Assembly: GCF_001612665.1 (NCBI RefSeq)
Contig: NZ_BDAX01000002.1
Location: forward strand, 558,001 to 622,000
Length of the DNA stretch: 64,000 bases
Source of the DNA: Nocardia alba NBRC 108234
Lineage (GTDB): Bacteria; Actinomycetota; Actinomycetes; Mycobacteriales; Mycobacteriaceae
Direction of reading: 5' to 3'
Below, piece by piece: positions 1-8,893 of this stretch. Both the position numbers and the translations under genes were made by a program. Each line of letters starts with the position of its first letter. Position 1 is the first letter of the stretch. The notes below the pieces were generated by a model. The model was not told the origin of the DNA. It saw only the letters and a list, made by a program, of their open reading frames with translations, and did not search any database.

Positions 1-1
1 A

Positions 2-271
2 ACCGTGTCGGTGGCCGATGCCGCCGAGCGATTGGCCGACCGAATCGCGCAGCACGCCGACCTCATGCGCGCCGCGCTCGTCGCCGACAACTACCTCAAC
101 GGCGGCGGCGACGCCCTGATCGTCGACGACACCGGCACCCGAGCGGTACTCGCGCAATCAGGTGTGCGTTGCCCGGCCATCGATGCCGCTGTCCTACAAC
201 GCTATGTCGACGGTTTCATCACCGCGGGCCTGCTACCGACCCCGGTCGCCGACCCGACCGAGGTCCGCTAG
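2..271 (+). CDS. C-terminal part of an unrecognised protein (left edge)
   Basis: The frame is open to the left edge, so this is probably the 3' end of a longer gene; a GTG at position 5 is the only internal start near the edge. The 89 visible residues are an alanine-rich helical stretch followed by a small alpha/beta-looking segment and a proline-rich tail. I recognise no family motif. It runs towards the ABC exporter gene on the other strand, with 48 bp between the two stops. Codon use (GC-rich third positions) looks genuinely coding. Confidence 0.45.
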   Translation, partial: TVSVADAAERLADRIAQHADLMRAALVADNYLNGGGDALIVDDTGTRAVLAQSGVRCPAIDAAVLQRYVDGFITAGLLPTPVADPTEVR

Positions 272-319
272 GCGTATGAGGCCGGGCCGTGGTCGACGAC
301 GCCGCGAAAGATTGTGCGC

Positions 320-2071
320 CTACGCGAATCCGCCGGCGCGGACCATCCGCGCGTAGAGGTCGTCGGCTCGCATCAACTCTTCGTGCGTTCCGACCGCCCG
401 TACGCTGCCATCGTCCATCACCACGATCCGATCGGCGTGCCGCACGGTCGACAAGCGGTGAGCAATGGTGACGACGGCGTGGGTGCGCGCCCGCACGGCG
501 ATCGCTTCGACGATCGCCGCCTCGGTCAGGGTGTCGATCTGCGACGTCGCTTCGTCGAGTAGCAGCACGTCTGCGTCACCGAGCATCGCGCGGGCCATCG
601 CGATCCGTTGCCGTTGCCCACCCGAAAGGTCGGTGTCGCGAACGTGGGTGTCCAGGCCGTTCGGCTGGGCCGCGACGACCGAGTCGAGTCGGAGGAGGCC
701 AAGAACCTCGGCCACCTCGTCGCGGGTGGCACCGTGGCGCAGGAACCGCAGGTTGTCGCTCAATGTGCCCGGCACCAGGGGGGATTCCTGCTCGACGTAG
801 GCGATACGCGCGCGAACTTGCGACATCGTCAGATTCCGGTACGCCACGCCGCCCACCGAGATGGTCCCGGTGTCGGGTTCGACGAATCGCAGGATCGTCG
901 AGAACACAGTTGTCTTGCCCGCGCCGGAGGGCCCCACGATGGCTGTGTGGCCGGTCGCGGGAATCCTCAGCGTCAATCCCTTCAACGCGTGTGGCGCATC
1001 AGGTGCGTAGCGGACCGTGACGTCGTCGAAACGCAAAGCCGAGTCGGGCTCGGCGGTCGTCGCCGGCGCCGGCTCGTGCGCCACGTCCGCTTCGGAGTGC
1101 AGCGTCTCCATCTCTCGGATACGCATGGCGGCCGCGATTCCCGACTGCATGGCCGTGATGTGCGTAGTCAGTTCTTGGATCGGCCCCATCAATGTGAACG
1201 CGTACAGCAGGAACGCGATCAGCGTCGACACGGTCAGCGAACCGTTGTCGACGCGCCAGGCGCCGATGGCCAGGATCGCGATGATGGCACCCTGCACACC
1301 TGTCCACGCGACGGTCCATGCCGTTGCCGACACCCGCACCGACTCGATCGCGTGGGTCCGGGCATTGCTCGCGTCGGCGCCGATCAAGGTGGCGATGCGG
1401 TGCTCGGCGCGTGCCGCCTTGACGGTACGCACCGAACGCAGGCTGGTTTCGAGCACGCCACCCAGCCGGCCCAGCGATTCCTGAGTTTGCGCGTCCGCCT
1501 TGGCAATTCGCGGCATAAGCGTTCCGAACAGCACACCGACGACGATGATCGCCAGCACGGTGACGCCCAGCAGCATCAAGTCGAGCACCCCCATGAGGAT
1601 CACGGTGCCCACCGTCAGGAAGGTGGCATTGACGATGCCGATCACCGCCGACGACGCGGCCTCCTTCAGCAGCAAGGTGTCAGCCGTGACGCGGGTGACC
1701 AACTCGCCTGCGGGACGCGCTTGCACCGACGGAACCGTGGCGCCGAGCAGTCGTCCGACGAGTGTCGTGCGTGCGTCGAAGACGATGTTCTCGGCGACGG
1801 TCCCGAGCAGGATCCAGTAGCCCCATCCGAGAACAGCGCCGACGACGAGCAGTACCAACAGGGCAACGGTCGGGCCCATGACAGAGGCGCCGGTGCCGAG
1901 AGCATCGAGGATCGACTTCGTCACCATCGGCGTCGCCATCACCGTCGCGGAACTGCCGAGGGCGAGTACGAGTCCGATCAGCAGGGTGCGCGTGTGCGGT
2001 CGGGCATAGGCGATCAGGACACGCAGGTTCGACACGGTCATCGGTGGAGCGGTGTGGGTGGGAGGCGCCAT
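320..2071 (-). CDS. ABC half-transporter, fused permease and ATPase (exporter type)
   Basis: A 583-residue ABC exporter half-molecule expected to work as a dimer in the cytoplasmic membrane, pumping out a lipid, drug or peptide. The N-terminal ~320 residues hold six hydrophobic segments. The C-terminal ATPase has Walker A GPSGAGKTT, signature LSGGQRQR, Walker B VLLLDEATSQID and the H-loop histidine in IAHRLSTVRH. All catalytic residues are present, so it should be an active pump. I placed the start at the ATG encoding MAPPTHTAPP; the frame extends 12 codons upstream, but that would cross the shared operator. It is divergent from a TetR gene with a palindrome between them, the usual arrangement of a ligand-induced efflux pump. 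The substrate cannot be read from sequence. Confidence 0.93.
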   Translation of the reverse strand: MAPPTHTAPPMTVSNLRVLIAYARPHTRTLLIGLVLALGSSATVMATPMVTKSILDALGTGASVMGPTVALLVLLVVGAVLGWGYWILLGTVAENIVFDARTTLVGRLLGATVPSVQARPAGELVTRVTADTLLLKEAASSAVIGIVNATFLTVGTVILMGVLDLMLLGVTVLAIIVVGVLFGTLMPRIAKADAQTQESLGRLGGVLETSLRSVRTVKAARAEHRIATLIGADASNARTHAIESVRVSATAWTVAWTGVQGAIIAILAIGAWRVDNGSLTVSTLIAFLLYAFTLMGPIQELTTHITAMQSGIAAAMRIREMETLHSEADVAHEPAPATTAEPDSALRFDDVTVRYAPDAPHALKGLTLRIPATGHTAIVGPSGAGKTTVFSTILRFVEPDTGTISVGGVAYRNLTMSQVRARIAYVEQESPLVPGTLSDNLRFLRHGATRDEVAEVLGLLRLDSVVAAQPNGLDTHVRDTDLSGGQRQRIAMARAMLGDADVLLLDEATSQIDTLTEAAIVEAIAVRARTHAVVTIAHRLSTVRHADRIVVMDDGSVRAVGTHEELMRADDLYARMVRAGGFA

Positions 2072-2086
2072 CGTCGTCACCCCACC

Positions 2087-2108
2087 AATGGAACAGCATT
2101 GTTCCATT
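2087..2108. promoter_or_regulatory. Palindromic operator between exporter and TetR genes
   Basis: A perfect 9-bp inverted repeat, AATGGAACA and TGTTCCATT, separated by GCAT. It lies 15 bp upstream of the exporter ATG and 21 bp upstream of the TetR start, so one bound dimer could repress both genes. Size and symmetry fit a TetR-family operator. Binding by the adjacent TetR is inferred from position. Confidence 0.72.
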
Positions 2109-2129
2109 TTAGTAAAGGAGATATCCAGT

Positions 2130-2711
2130 GTGGAACTCGCTTATGCTGCACCCGTGGATGTCGAACAGACCGGTGCCCGCGAACGCACCCGTCGCGCGAT
2201 TCTCGATGCGGCAGTGGCGACGTTCGCGAAATCGCCCAACGCGTCACTGACCGAAGTCGCCGAGAAGGCCCGCGTCGGGCGCACGACGCTGCACCGCTAC
2301 TTTCCCGAGCGATCCGACCTGATCACCGCCGTCGGGCGGCTCACCGAGCAGGCCGTGGCCGACGCTTCGAAGCGCGCGCGCCTAGCCGACGGAACAGGGC
2401 TCGACGCGGTCTTGCGGCTGTGTCAGGAGTACTTCGAACTCAGCGATGTCCTCACAGTCATGTTCTTCACGTCAGGGGTGTACGACGAGACCGCATCGTG
2501 CCTGTCCGACGATGATGCGATCACAGCAGTGGAACGAGGACGCGACGACCGCTCGATCGACGCGACGCTCGACGCCTCGTGGATCCTGAACATGATGTGG
2601 GCACTGCTGTATGCCGCTGTCGACCACGTCAACCGCGGGGCGGCCAGCCGCATGCATGCGCAGACACAGGCGCTGACGAGCCTGCGCAAGGCAATCTGCT
2701 CGCCGGCGTGA
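2130..2711 (+). CDS. TetR-family transcriptional regulator
   Basis: A 193-residue TetR-type repressor. The N-terminal helix-turn-helix is clear: RTRRAILDAAVATF, then LTEVAEKARVGRTTLHRYFPERSDL, about residues 15-60. The remaining helical domain would bind the ligand and dimerise. I chose the GTG at 2130 because AAGGAG sits 9 bp upstream at 2115-2120; the frame is open further upstream, but those codons overlap the operator. It very likely controls its own gene and the divergent ABC exporter through the 2087-2108 palindrome. The inducer is unknown. Confidence 0.92.
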   Translation: MELAYAAPVDVEQTGARERTRRAILDAAVATFAKSPNASLTEVAEKARVGRTTLHRYFPERSDLITAVGRLTEQAVADASKRARLADGTGLDAVLRLCQEYFELSDVLTVMFFTSGVYDETASCLSDDDAITAVERGRDDRSIDATLDASWILNMMWALLYAAVDHVNRGAASRMHAQTQALTSLRKAICSPA

Positions 2712-2735
2712 CCGATACACCCCTGCGACGAAGAT

Positions 2736-2842
2736 TGATCCACTTCGAACCGGACGTCGGCTCGCTGAAGCCTTACGGCAACGGCGCCTACTCACGCCTG
2801 CTCGACAACAAGAACCCTTACAGCTGGAAGTGCTGGCGCTGA
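2736..2842 (+). pseudogene. Remnant of a small secreted-protein C-terminus
   Basis: The frame ending at 2842 carries AYSRLLDNKNPYSWKCW just before the stop. This resembles the C-terminal motif (tyrosine, asparagine-proline-tyrosine-x-tryptophan-x-cysteine) of many small secreted actinobacterial proteins of unknown function. No start codon with a ribosome binding site or signal peptide precedes it, and the frame runs back into the TetR gene. I read it as a 3' remnant whose 5' part is gone. The family resemblance is from memory of the motif and is weak. Confidence 0.28.
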
Positions 2843-3237
2843 TCGCGTGCCAAGCAATTCGCGTCATCGCCGACCGTACCGGCAACCACCGAGACCAACG
2901 CTAGTGGTATGGATCTGTTGACGCAATATCGCTTCCCCTGACACTGATGGCCGCCCTATTGAAGCGGCCGAGGCGTTGAGGCTATACCTCAGCAATCCAT
3001 GTCGTCGTGAAGATCGAGAAATGAATACCCCTGAAACCCTTGACATGGCGGGATATTCAGCTCATTCGGCGATACAGCTCGGTAAAATACTGGCGGTGGG
3101 CAACCCCATAGCATCCGGCCGTCGAAACGTGCATCGCACAGGCATCCACCTTGGACCGAGCATCCGCTCGCAGTTCATCGTCGGTGACCGCATTACGTGG
3201 TGGGCGAACAAGTCACGGCCACAGGCACGGTCGAAGA
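2843..3237. other. Gene-free stretch, locally less GC-rich
   Basis: Nearly 400 bp without a convincing gene on either strand. Base composition is noticeably more AT-rich than in the neighbouring genes, especially at 2900-3110, as expected for acquired or decayed DNA. A TTGACA hexamer occurs near 3040, but no well-spaced -10 partner was found. Confidence 0.5.
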
Positions 3238-4530
3238 TCAGCGGTCGCGGTACGCGGCCAGACCACCCATGTCTTCGCTGGCGATGAACACCGAACGCAC
3301 GTGCAGCAGCGCTTCCTCGACATGGTTGACACAGCCCCACGCCGCATCACCCCACGAATCGGCAACCTTGATCTCCGCGGGCTCGTCGCATCGGGTGGGC
3401 CCGCCCAGCTGACAGCGATCGGGATGCGGCGCCTCGGCCTGCGCCGCGGCGGCGCTGCGCATCCGGGCGGCGAGTTCGGCGGCGGCTGCGGCGCGCTGCT
3501 CGGCCTCGGCCCGCAGTTGGTGCTCGGCGCGCAGCGCGGCAGCCAGCTCCTGCTGGGCTGCCTCGGTGCGCGCGTCGGCGGCCGCCTTCGCCTCTTCGGT
3601 GTGGTGGCGTTCGATGGCCAGAGCGGCGGTGTCGGCGAAAATCCGAGCCAAGGCCAGGTCGCTGTCCTGCGGAGCGCGCGGGGTGCGGTGATACATCGCG
3701 AAGGTGCCCAGCAGGGCGCCGTCACGTGCCAGGATCGGCGTGGACCAGCACGCGGCCAGCTCGGCCTGCTGGGCCAGGTCACGGAAGTCGTCCCAGAACG
3801 CGTCGGTGCCGATATCGGTGACGATGACCGGTTCGCGCCGGTGCGCTGCGGTGCCGCACGAGCCGACGCCCTCGCCGGTGGCGATGCCGTCGATGGCGGT
3901 GTTGTAGAACTCGGGCAGGCTCGGGGCCGCGCCGTGGCGCAGGTGCAGGCCGTCGGGGTCGGCGAGCAGCACCGAGACCAGGACCTGCTCGGGGGCGAGC
4001 TGTTCGATGCTGCGAGCCATCCCGTCGAGCACTTCGCCCAGGGGGGCCTGGCGGGCGATCTGCTCGACCAAGGCGCGTTGCTCGGCCATCAACCGCTGGG
4101 CCTGTTCGAGCTGGGTCGTCTCCACCCCGATCAGCCGGATCCCGGCGACCGAGCCATCGGCGTTGTGGTGTGGTTCGTAGGTGAAGTCGAAGTAGGCCGG
4201 ATGGGCGTGAGCGCCGCTACCCACCACGATCGAGACATTGCGGCTCGTGCGGGTCCGGCCGGTGCGATAGACCTCGTCGAGCCCGGTGATGCCGTCGGGG
4301 CCGGCCAGCTCGGGCATGAGTTCGCCCAAGGCGATCCCGGTGAGGCCGCGGTGTTCATCGACCATGGCGGTGAACACCGGATTGGCCGACTCCACCACAT
4401 GGGTGGGACCGTGCAGCGAGGCGAATACAGCCCTGGACTGACCGAACAGCGCACGCAGATCCTGCCCGGCCGTGTCTTCACCACCGGGAGGATAGGTCCC
4501 GGCCGGTCCTTGCCCGTTGATCGCTGTCAT
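3238..4530 (-). CDS. GAF-domain sensory protein with N-terminal PAS-like domain and C-terminal cysteine motif
   Basis: A 430-residue soluble protein. Residues about 25-150 look like a PAS fold (VFASLHGPTHVVESANPVF, then YFDFTYEPH). Residues about 155-320 look like a GAF domain (APEQVLVSVLLADPDG, then GSCGTAAHRREPVIVTDI). An alanine/glutamate-rich coiled coil covers about 325-375. The last 60 residues contain a C-x7-C ... C-x2-H pattern resembling a small zinc site that also occurs alone in mycobacterial and nocardial proteins. No kinase, cyclase or HTH output domain is visible, so it may be a ligand-sensing adaptor. It stands alone, with no gene closely spaced on its strand. The function is unproven. 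Confidence 0.82.
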   Translation of the reverse strand: MTAINGQGPAGTYPPGGEDTAGQDLRALFGQSRAVFASLHGPTHVVESANPVFTAMVDEHRGLTGIALGELMPELAGPDGITGLDEVYRTGRTRTSRNVSIVVGSGAHAHPAYFDFTYEPHHNADGSVAGIRLIGVETTQLEQAQRLMAEQRALVEQIARQAPLGEVLDGMARSIEQLAPEQVLVSVLLADPDGLHLRHGAAPSLPEFYNTAIDGIATGEGVGSCGTAAHRREPVIVTDIGTDAFWDDFRDLAQQAELAACWSTPILARDGALLGTFAMYHRTPRAPQDSDLALARIFADTAALAIERHHTEEAKAAADARTEAAQQELAAALRAEHQLRAEAEQRAAAAAELAARMRSAAAAQAEAPHPDRCQLGGPTRCDEPAEIKVADSWGDAAWGCVNHVEEALLHVRSVFIASEDMGGLAAYRDR

Positions 4531-4928
4531 GTGTGTCTCGCTCTCTCACTGCAGCTGGCCAACCCGGAGATCAGGAAGCGCACCGCAGGGTGAAACGTTA
4601 CCGGTCAATCCCTTTGGTGGATTCGTGTGGAGTCGAGACGCACCACAACCCGACTCGCCGCCCAGACCGGAGGCACCTGGATGCCGCCGGAGCAGACAAA
4701 GGATGAGTGCCCAGTACAGGTGTAGTCGGCGGGCGAGTGGCGAAGTCCAGGTGTTGTTGGCGAGGACGGGTAGAAGGGCCAGCACCCCTCACCGGCGACC
4801 GTGCTGCCATACTGCGACCACGACCACAGGCTGAAACTGGTTGATTCTCAACCGATCTAAAACGCGCGAGGACGATTACTCATCCGCGAACGAGGCTGTT
4901 CGCGGTACTCCTGATTACGCTTGCCTGC
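4531..4928. other. Intergenic region without recognisable gene
   Basis: About 400 bp between two divergent genes. I found no RNA gene, no strong hairpin and no frame with both a ribosome binding site and protein-like codon use. It presumably holds the promoters of both flanking genes. Confidence 0.5.
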
Positions 4929-5753
4929 ATGGTTACGGTGATCGACTACAGCAGCCCCGGCCCGCTGACCAGCCTGCACGGAGTCCACCTAGAGGCGGTA
5001 GAACCAATCCCCACTGGAATCATCGATATCTGCGGTCTTGCCGCCGGCCTGGTCATTCAGCCCAACGACGCCCAGGCCCTCGGGTTGCCAGACGAACGGT
5101 TCCCGCAGAACCAGATTCGTCCGGTCGGCGAGCTGGTCGACGCGATTCTGTCGCTGGATTCGAGACCTTTGACCGTCCGGCGAGAACCCAACCACCGCGT
5201 GATCGGCACCTGTCGACATTTCGCCGTGATCAGTTGCGCGCTGCTCCGGCATCGCGGGATCGCATCCCGTGTCCGATGCGGCTTCGCCACATACTTCCAG
5301 CCAGGAAAGGGCCTCGACCACTGGATCACCGAATACTGGAATGACGTTGAACATCGTTGGGTGCGCATCGACTCCGAGATCCTCGGCCAGTCGATCCTGA
5401 AGCACCCAGAAGACCTCCGTGCTGAAGAGTTCCTCAGCGGCGGAGAAGCATGGACCGCCTTCCGAGAGGGCCGCATCGACGCCGCGACATTCGGTGTTCA
5501 CGGGACCGCCAATTGGGGACCAGCCGAGATCCGCGGCAACGCGATCAAGGATCTCGCCGCCCTGAACAAAGTCGAGACTCTCCCATGGGACGAGTGGGGG
5601 CGCATGACCGCGTCATACAACGGCGAGACCGGCGCGGACTACGACTCACTCCTCGACACGATCGCCGTCACCGCCGCCGGCGATGATCTCCACGCTATCG
5701 CCGAACTCTACGCACACGAAGAACTCCGCGTGCCTGCCGAACTCATCCGCTGA
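4929..5753 (+). CDS. Transglutaminase-like cysteine protease-fold protein
   Basis: A 274-residue cytoplasmic protein with the transglutaminase-core triad: Cys95 in GTCRHF, His131 in DHWITEYW and Asp148 in VRIDSE, each in the usual surrounding pattern. Actinobacterial members of this fold act as peptidases or amidases as often as cross-linking enzymes. The flanking sequence (residues 1-90 and 160-274) shows no further domain I can name. No signal peptide or membrane segment is present. It stands alone between two gene-poor stretches, so context gives no substrate. The start is the first ATG of the frame, with no strong ribosome binding site visible. Confidence 0.82.
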   Translation: MVTVIDYSSPGPLTSLHGVHLEAVEPIPTGIIDICGLAAGLVIQPNDAQALGLPDERFPQNQIRPVGELVDAILSLDSRPLTVRREPNHRVIGTCRHFAVISCALLRHRGIASRVRCGFATYFQPGKGLDHWITEYWNDVEHRWVRIDSEILGQSILKHPEDLRAEEFLSGGEAWTAFREGRIDAATFGVHGTANWGPAEIRGNAIKDLAALNKVETLPWDEWGRMTASYNGETGADYDSLLDTIAVTAAGDDLHAIAELYAHEELRVPAELIR

Positions 5754-6177
5754 AGTACTCGAGTTCTAATGCCGCGCTGGTGTCCTGGGCCGATACCACG
5801 GCGATGAGAGTGGTCACGCACGTCCGCTTCTGCCGACGGAGAATTTCACTGCTTGGGAGGGTAGTTATCGGGCAACACTGCTAGCCGGATGCGGGCACGG
5901 TGACCTGCCGGCCGTCACCACCCGTGTGAACCGCGGGAAGCTTCGATAGCGAACGCGGGCCGAGTGTTCGCGGGCTCGCGTCCGCATCGAGTACCTGGAC
6001 CCGAACCGTCACCGGTTTCTGTTCGGTAAGTACACCGTTCGGTGTTCCGATCATCGTGAGCCTGTGCTCTCGCAGGTCACGGGCACGGTGGCGGCACCGC
6101 ATCGCGCCCCGGAATGTTGGAGACGAGAACGAGGTTCTTCACCTTTCGACATGTCCGACAGATCACGGGAGTCATCG
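5754..6177. other. Intergenic stretch, at most a short coding remnant
   Basis: About 420 bp with no confident gene. On the minus strand a frame at 5881-6054 (57 residues from an ATG, beta-rich in appearance, ending in GRQVTVPASG) has protein-like codon use. It lacks a ribosome binding site and a recognisable family, and could be the 3' end of a lost gene. Confidence 0.35.
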
Positions 6178-7170
6178 ATGAGGGCGTTGGGTTTTCGATC
6201 GAACGGCGGTCCGGAAGTGATCGAGCTGATCGAGCGTCCCCAGCCGGACCCCGATCCCGGGCACGTGGTGCTGCGGGTGGCCTACGCGGGAGTCAACTTC
6301 GCCGAAGTCCAGCACCGGCGGGGCGAATTCGGGCCACCCAAAGGCATCGACGGATACGACGTGCCAGGCCTGGAAGTGTCCGGCGTCGTGGCTTCGGTCG
6401 GTTCGGGTGTCACCGGTCTGAGCGAGGGACAGTCGGTGGCGGCCTATCTACCCGCGTTCGGCGGCTACGCCGAATACGTCTCGGCCGACGTACGTTTCGT
6501 CGCCCCGACCGGCGCGCTGCCTTTGCCCGTCGCGGCGGGTGTGCCGTGTGTTTATCCAACCGCCTACGGTCTACTGCTCGATGCTGGAGGACTGTCCCCC
6601 GGGACAGACGTCCTGATCCACGCCGCGGCCGGCGGAGTCGGAACGGCAGCGGTCGCGGTGGCACGCACGCTCGGCGCGAAGCGGGTATTCGGTACCGTCG
6701 GCACCCCGGACAAGCTGGCCTCGGCCGACGCACTCGGCTACGACGCACTGTTCCTGCGCGAGGAGTTCGGCGCGGCAGTCGCCGAAGCCACCGGCGGGCG
6801 TGGAGTCGACCTCGTCCTCGACCCGATCGGCGGCGCGACAAGAGCCCAGAGTCTGGCAGCGTTGGCACCGTTCGGCCGCGTCGTGGCCTACGGTGACCTC
6901 GCCCGATCCCAGGACTGGACCGTCGACGCCTGGGCACTGTGGAAACAGAACCGCACGCTAGCCGGATTCAACATCGGCGACCAGGCACGACGAGCGCCCG
7001 AGCGCATCGGAGCTCGACTGCGCCAAGCACTGACCGCGCTCGTCGACGGCGCCCTCCCGCGCGTCGACCCTATCGTCGTGCCACTGGCCGAGGCCGCTGA
7101 CATCCATCGGCGAATGGAAGCCGGGGCCACCAACGGTAAGACCGTCCTCGCGGTCGCAGCGCCGGATTGA
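6178..7170 (+). CDS. NADPH:quinone oxidoreductase (zeta-crystallin-like MDR family)
   Basis: A 330-residue medium-chain dehydrogenase/reductase of the zinc-free quinone reductase type. It has the GroES-like N-terminal domain (GHVVLRVAYAGVNFAEVQHRRG), the family stretch VPGLEVSGVVASVGSGV and the nucleotide-binding AAAGGVGTAAVAVARTLGA. Catalytic-zinc cysteines are absent, as is normal for quinone reductases. The expected reaction is NADPH-dependent one-electron reduction of quinones or reduction of enones. I chose the ATG encoding MRALGFRSNGGPEVIE because GGGAG at 6167-6171 precedes it; the longer frame adds 38 atypical residues. It is a single gene ending against the convergent flavoprotein gene. 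Confidence 0.92.
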   Translation: MRALGFRSNGGPEVIELIERPQPDPDPGHVVLRVAYAGVNFAEVQHRRGEFGPPKGIDGYDVPGLEVSGVVASVGSGVTGLSEGQSVAAYLPAFGGYAEYVSADVRFVAPTGALPLPVAAGVPCVYPTAYGLLLDAGGLSPGTDVLIHAAAGGVGTAAVAVARTLGAKRVFGTVGTPDKLASADALGYDALFLREEFGAAVAEATGGRGVDLVLDPIGGATRAQSLAALAPFGRVVAYGDLARSQDWTVDAWALWKQNRTLAGFNIGDQARRAPERIGARLRQALTALVDGALPRVDPIVVPLAEAADIHRRMEAGATNGKTVLAVAAPD

Positions 7171-7263
7171 CGGCACACTTTTTCGGCACACCGTCGCGCG
7201 CGGACCCCGCCGACGGCCCGAGCCGTGTTGCGGTCGCAGGTGAAGCAGGCGGCAGGTCTATCG

Positions 7264-8571
7264 CTATGGTTGGGCGCCGAGTCCGGTGAGAACTTCGAGG
7301 GCTGCGCGTTTTCCGGACTCGACAGCGCCCTCGAGGTAGCCGTTGCAGCGTCGCGCTGTTTCTGTGCCCGCCCAATGGATGCTGCCGGTCGGCGACGCCG
7401 CCGACATCAGCGCATCCAGATGGCCCGGTCGCGGAAACGCGGAGTAGCCACCCATGACGAAGGGGTCTGTGTGCCAGGACTTCTCGTGCCAGTCGACGGG
7501 CTCGAGAGCGCCGGAGCCGAAGTGTCGGGCGACCTCCCGCAGGAGGGCGTCCCTGCGTACTTCGGCTGTGAGGCGATCGAGTGCCCGGGCTGATTCGCCA
7601 GGCGCCAGAATGCACAGATGCCCCGCCCCTGCCGGTGGTGAGACGTCGAATGTCGACGGCAGCGGGCCGTCGAGCCCGATCGATTCGCCACTGAGTCCCT
7701 GTCCCCGCCAGAAGGGAGACCGGTAGACGGCGATCGCCTTGTAGATCGTCCCCATCACCGTGTTCTGCTGGACGTGGCGGCGTTCGCCGGGCAATGTCGG
7801 CCGGTGTTCAATCATGGCTGCGACCGGCGGCGGCACCGCGACGACAACCCGCTCGGCCGCCATCGTACCGGCCGAAGATCGCACCACTACTCCTGCCGGT
7901 GACCGCTCGATGGCGCTGACTCGATGGTTGAGCCGCACCGCCGAGCCCAGTTCGTCGGCGAGCGCCTGGGCCAATGCGCCCGCGCCGCCGGTCAGCAGCG
8001 ATTGCTGGGCGCCGCCCGCGGTGCTCAGCATGACCCGCAGGCCCCCAACCGACCGGATCCCGTGCACGACAGCGGCAACCGAGATTTCGCCGGGGTCACA
8101 CGAGAACGCCTCCGACAAGACCACTGATGTCAATCGCTGTGCCCGCGCACCGGGAATCCTCGCCACGAACTCTGCGAGCGTGACACGGTCCCATCCTGCC
8201 CGCACTGTCGTGCGGGCAATCAGTTCCAAACGCAGCAACGCCCACCCGGTCGCGGCGACGGTCAGTGGGCTCAGGCGCACCGGGCCACGGTGGGTCAGGA
8301 CGAGGCTCTTCCCGAACTGCGGTGTCGGAAACAAGGGGCGAGCGAATTCTCTTGCCAGCGTCGCCATCTGGACGTGATCGTGCCCGATCCATTGAGCGCC
8401 GAGGTCGAGTGCTGTTCCAGCGCTCGATTTTTCGGTCAGCGCGCGTCCGCCGACCCGGTCGGCTGCCTCCAGAACGGCCACGTTGACTCCGGCTGCACGC
8501 AGTGTGCGCGCCGCTGTCAAACCCGCGAATCCTGCGCCGCGCTTGCACCAAGCCCTGGCCTCGGCCGGCAT
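7264..8571 (-). CDS. FAD-dependent amine oxidase family protein with replaced N-terminus
   Basis: A flavoprotein of the monoamine oxidase/protoporphyrinogen oxidase family, about 435 residues. Visible motifs are GAGFAGLTAARTL (FAD-binding GxGxxG), LEAADRVGGRA, the substrate-domain WIGHDH region, and the C-terminal FAD motif HWAGTETA followed by a GYLEGAVESG helix. The first beta strand that normally precedes GAGFAG is missing. Upstream of GAG the frame runs antisense through the tail of a TetR gene, so the first ~11 residues (AEARAWCKR) are not homologous. The ATG at 8571 is the nearest usable start but has no clear ribosome binding site. A deletion has probably removed the true start and promoter, and the protein may be inactive or unexpressed. 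The rest of the gene is intact. Confidence 0.65.
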   Translation of the reverse strand: MPAEARAWCKRGAGFAGLTAARTLRAAGVNVAVLEAADRVGGRALTEKSSAGTALDLGAQWIGHDHVQMATLAREFARPLFPTPQFGKSLVLTHRGPVRLSPLTVAATGWALLRLELIARTTVRAGWDRVTLAEFVARIPGARAQRLTSVVLSEAFSCDPGEISVAAVVHGIRSVGGLRVMLSTAGGAQQSLLTGGAGALAQALADELGSAVRLNHRVSAIERSPAGVVVRSSAGTMAAERVVVAVPPPVAAMIEHRPTLPGERRHVQQNTVMGTIYKAIAVYRSPFWRGQGLSGESIGLDGPLPSTFDVSPPAGAGHLCILAPGESARALDRLTAEVRRDALLREVARHFGSGALEPVDWHEKSWHTDPFVMGGYSAFPRPGHLDALMSAASPTGSIHWAGTETARRCNGYLEGAVESGKRAALEVLTGLGAQP

Positions 8572-8734
8572 CACCGACACCGACCAGGCCGCCGACCTGA
8601 TCAATGTCGTCGTCGACGGCCTGATTATCGGCGCCTTCGACAACGGCCACCCGTGGCCACCGCGACGCAGGCAGCGCATCCTCGCCACCGCCTGGTCCGC
8701 GCTCGGCGTCGCGCCGCGCGAGAAGCGGCCGTGA
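8540..8734 (+). pseudogene. C-terminal fragment of a TetR-type regulator
   Basis: The 64 codons before the stop at 8734 read as the end of a regulator ligand domain, with DQAADLINVVVDGLIIGAF followed by a basic helix RRRQRILATAW. This is a typical TetR C-terminal dimerisation helix. The DNA-binding domain and start are absent: immediately upstream the sequence changes to the antisense of the amine-oxidase FAD motif. The fragment therefore lies at a deletion junction that once separated two divergent genes. The TetR assignment rests on overall character, not on a signature. Confidence 0.45.
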
Positions 8735-8893
8735 TCGCCTCGTCAACTCCAAGATCCGACGACCGGATTGCCTGCCGAAGGTTGCTTGACGAGGCATCAG
8801 CACAACTAGTGGTCTGTATTCGATAGGTCCGATGATGATTGAGACGACGGCCGAGGTGTACCTGCAGGTCTTCGACTGGCACGTTGCAGACAA

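Noticed and set aside
608..2515. Plus-strand open frame across the exporter and TetR genes
   Set aside because: It covers two well-supported genes and their operator, and encodes an Arg-rich sequence with no motif.
2976..3287. Short plus-strand gene in the AT-richer stretch
   Set aside because: It overlaps the GAF gene's 3' end, lacks a convincing ribosome binding site and has no protein-like features.
3151..4593. Plus-strand open frame opposite the GAF protein
   Set aside because: Antisense shadow; the minus-strand protein has clear sensor domains and a proper start.
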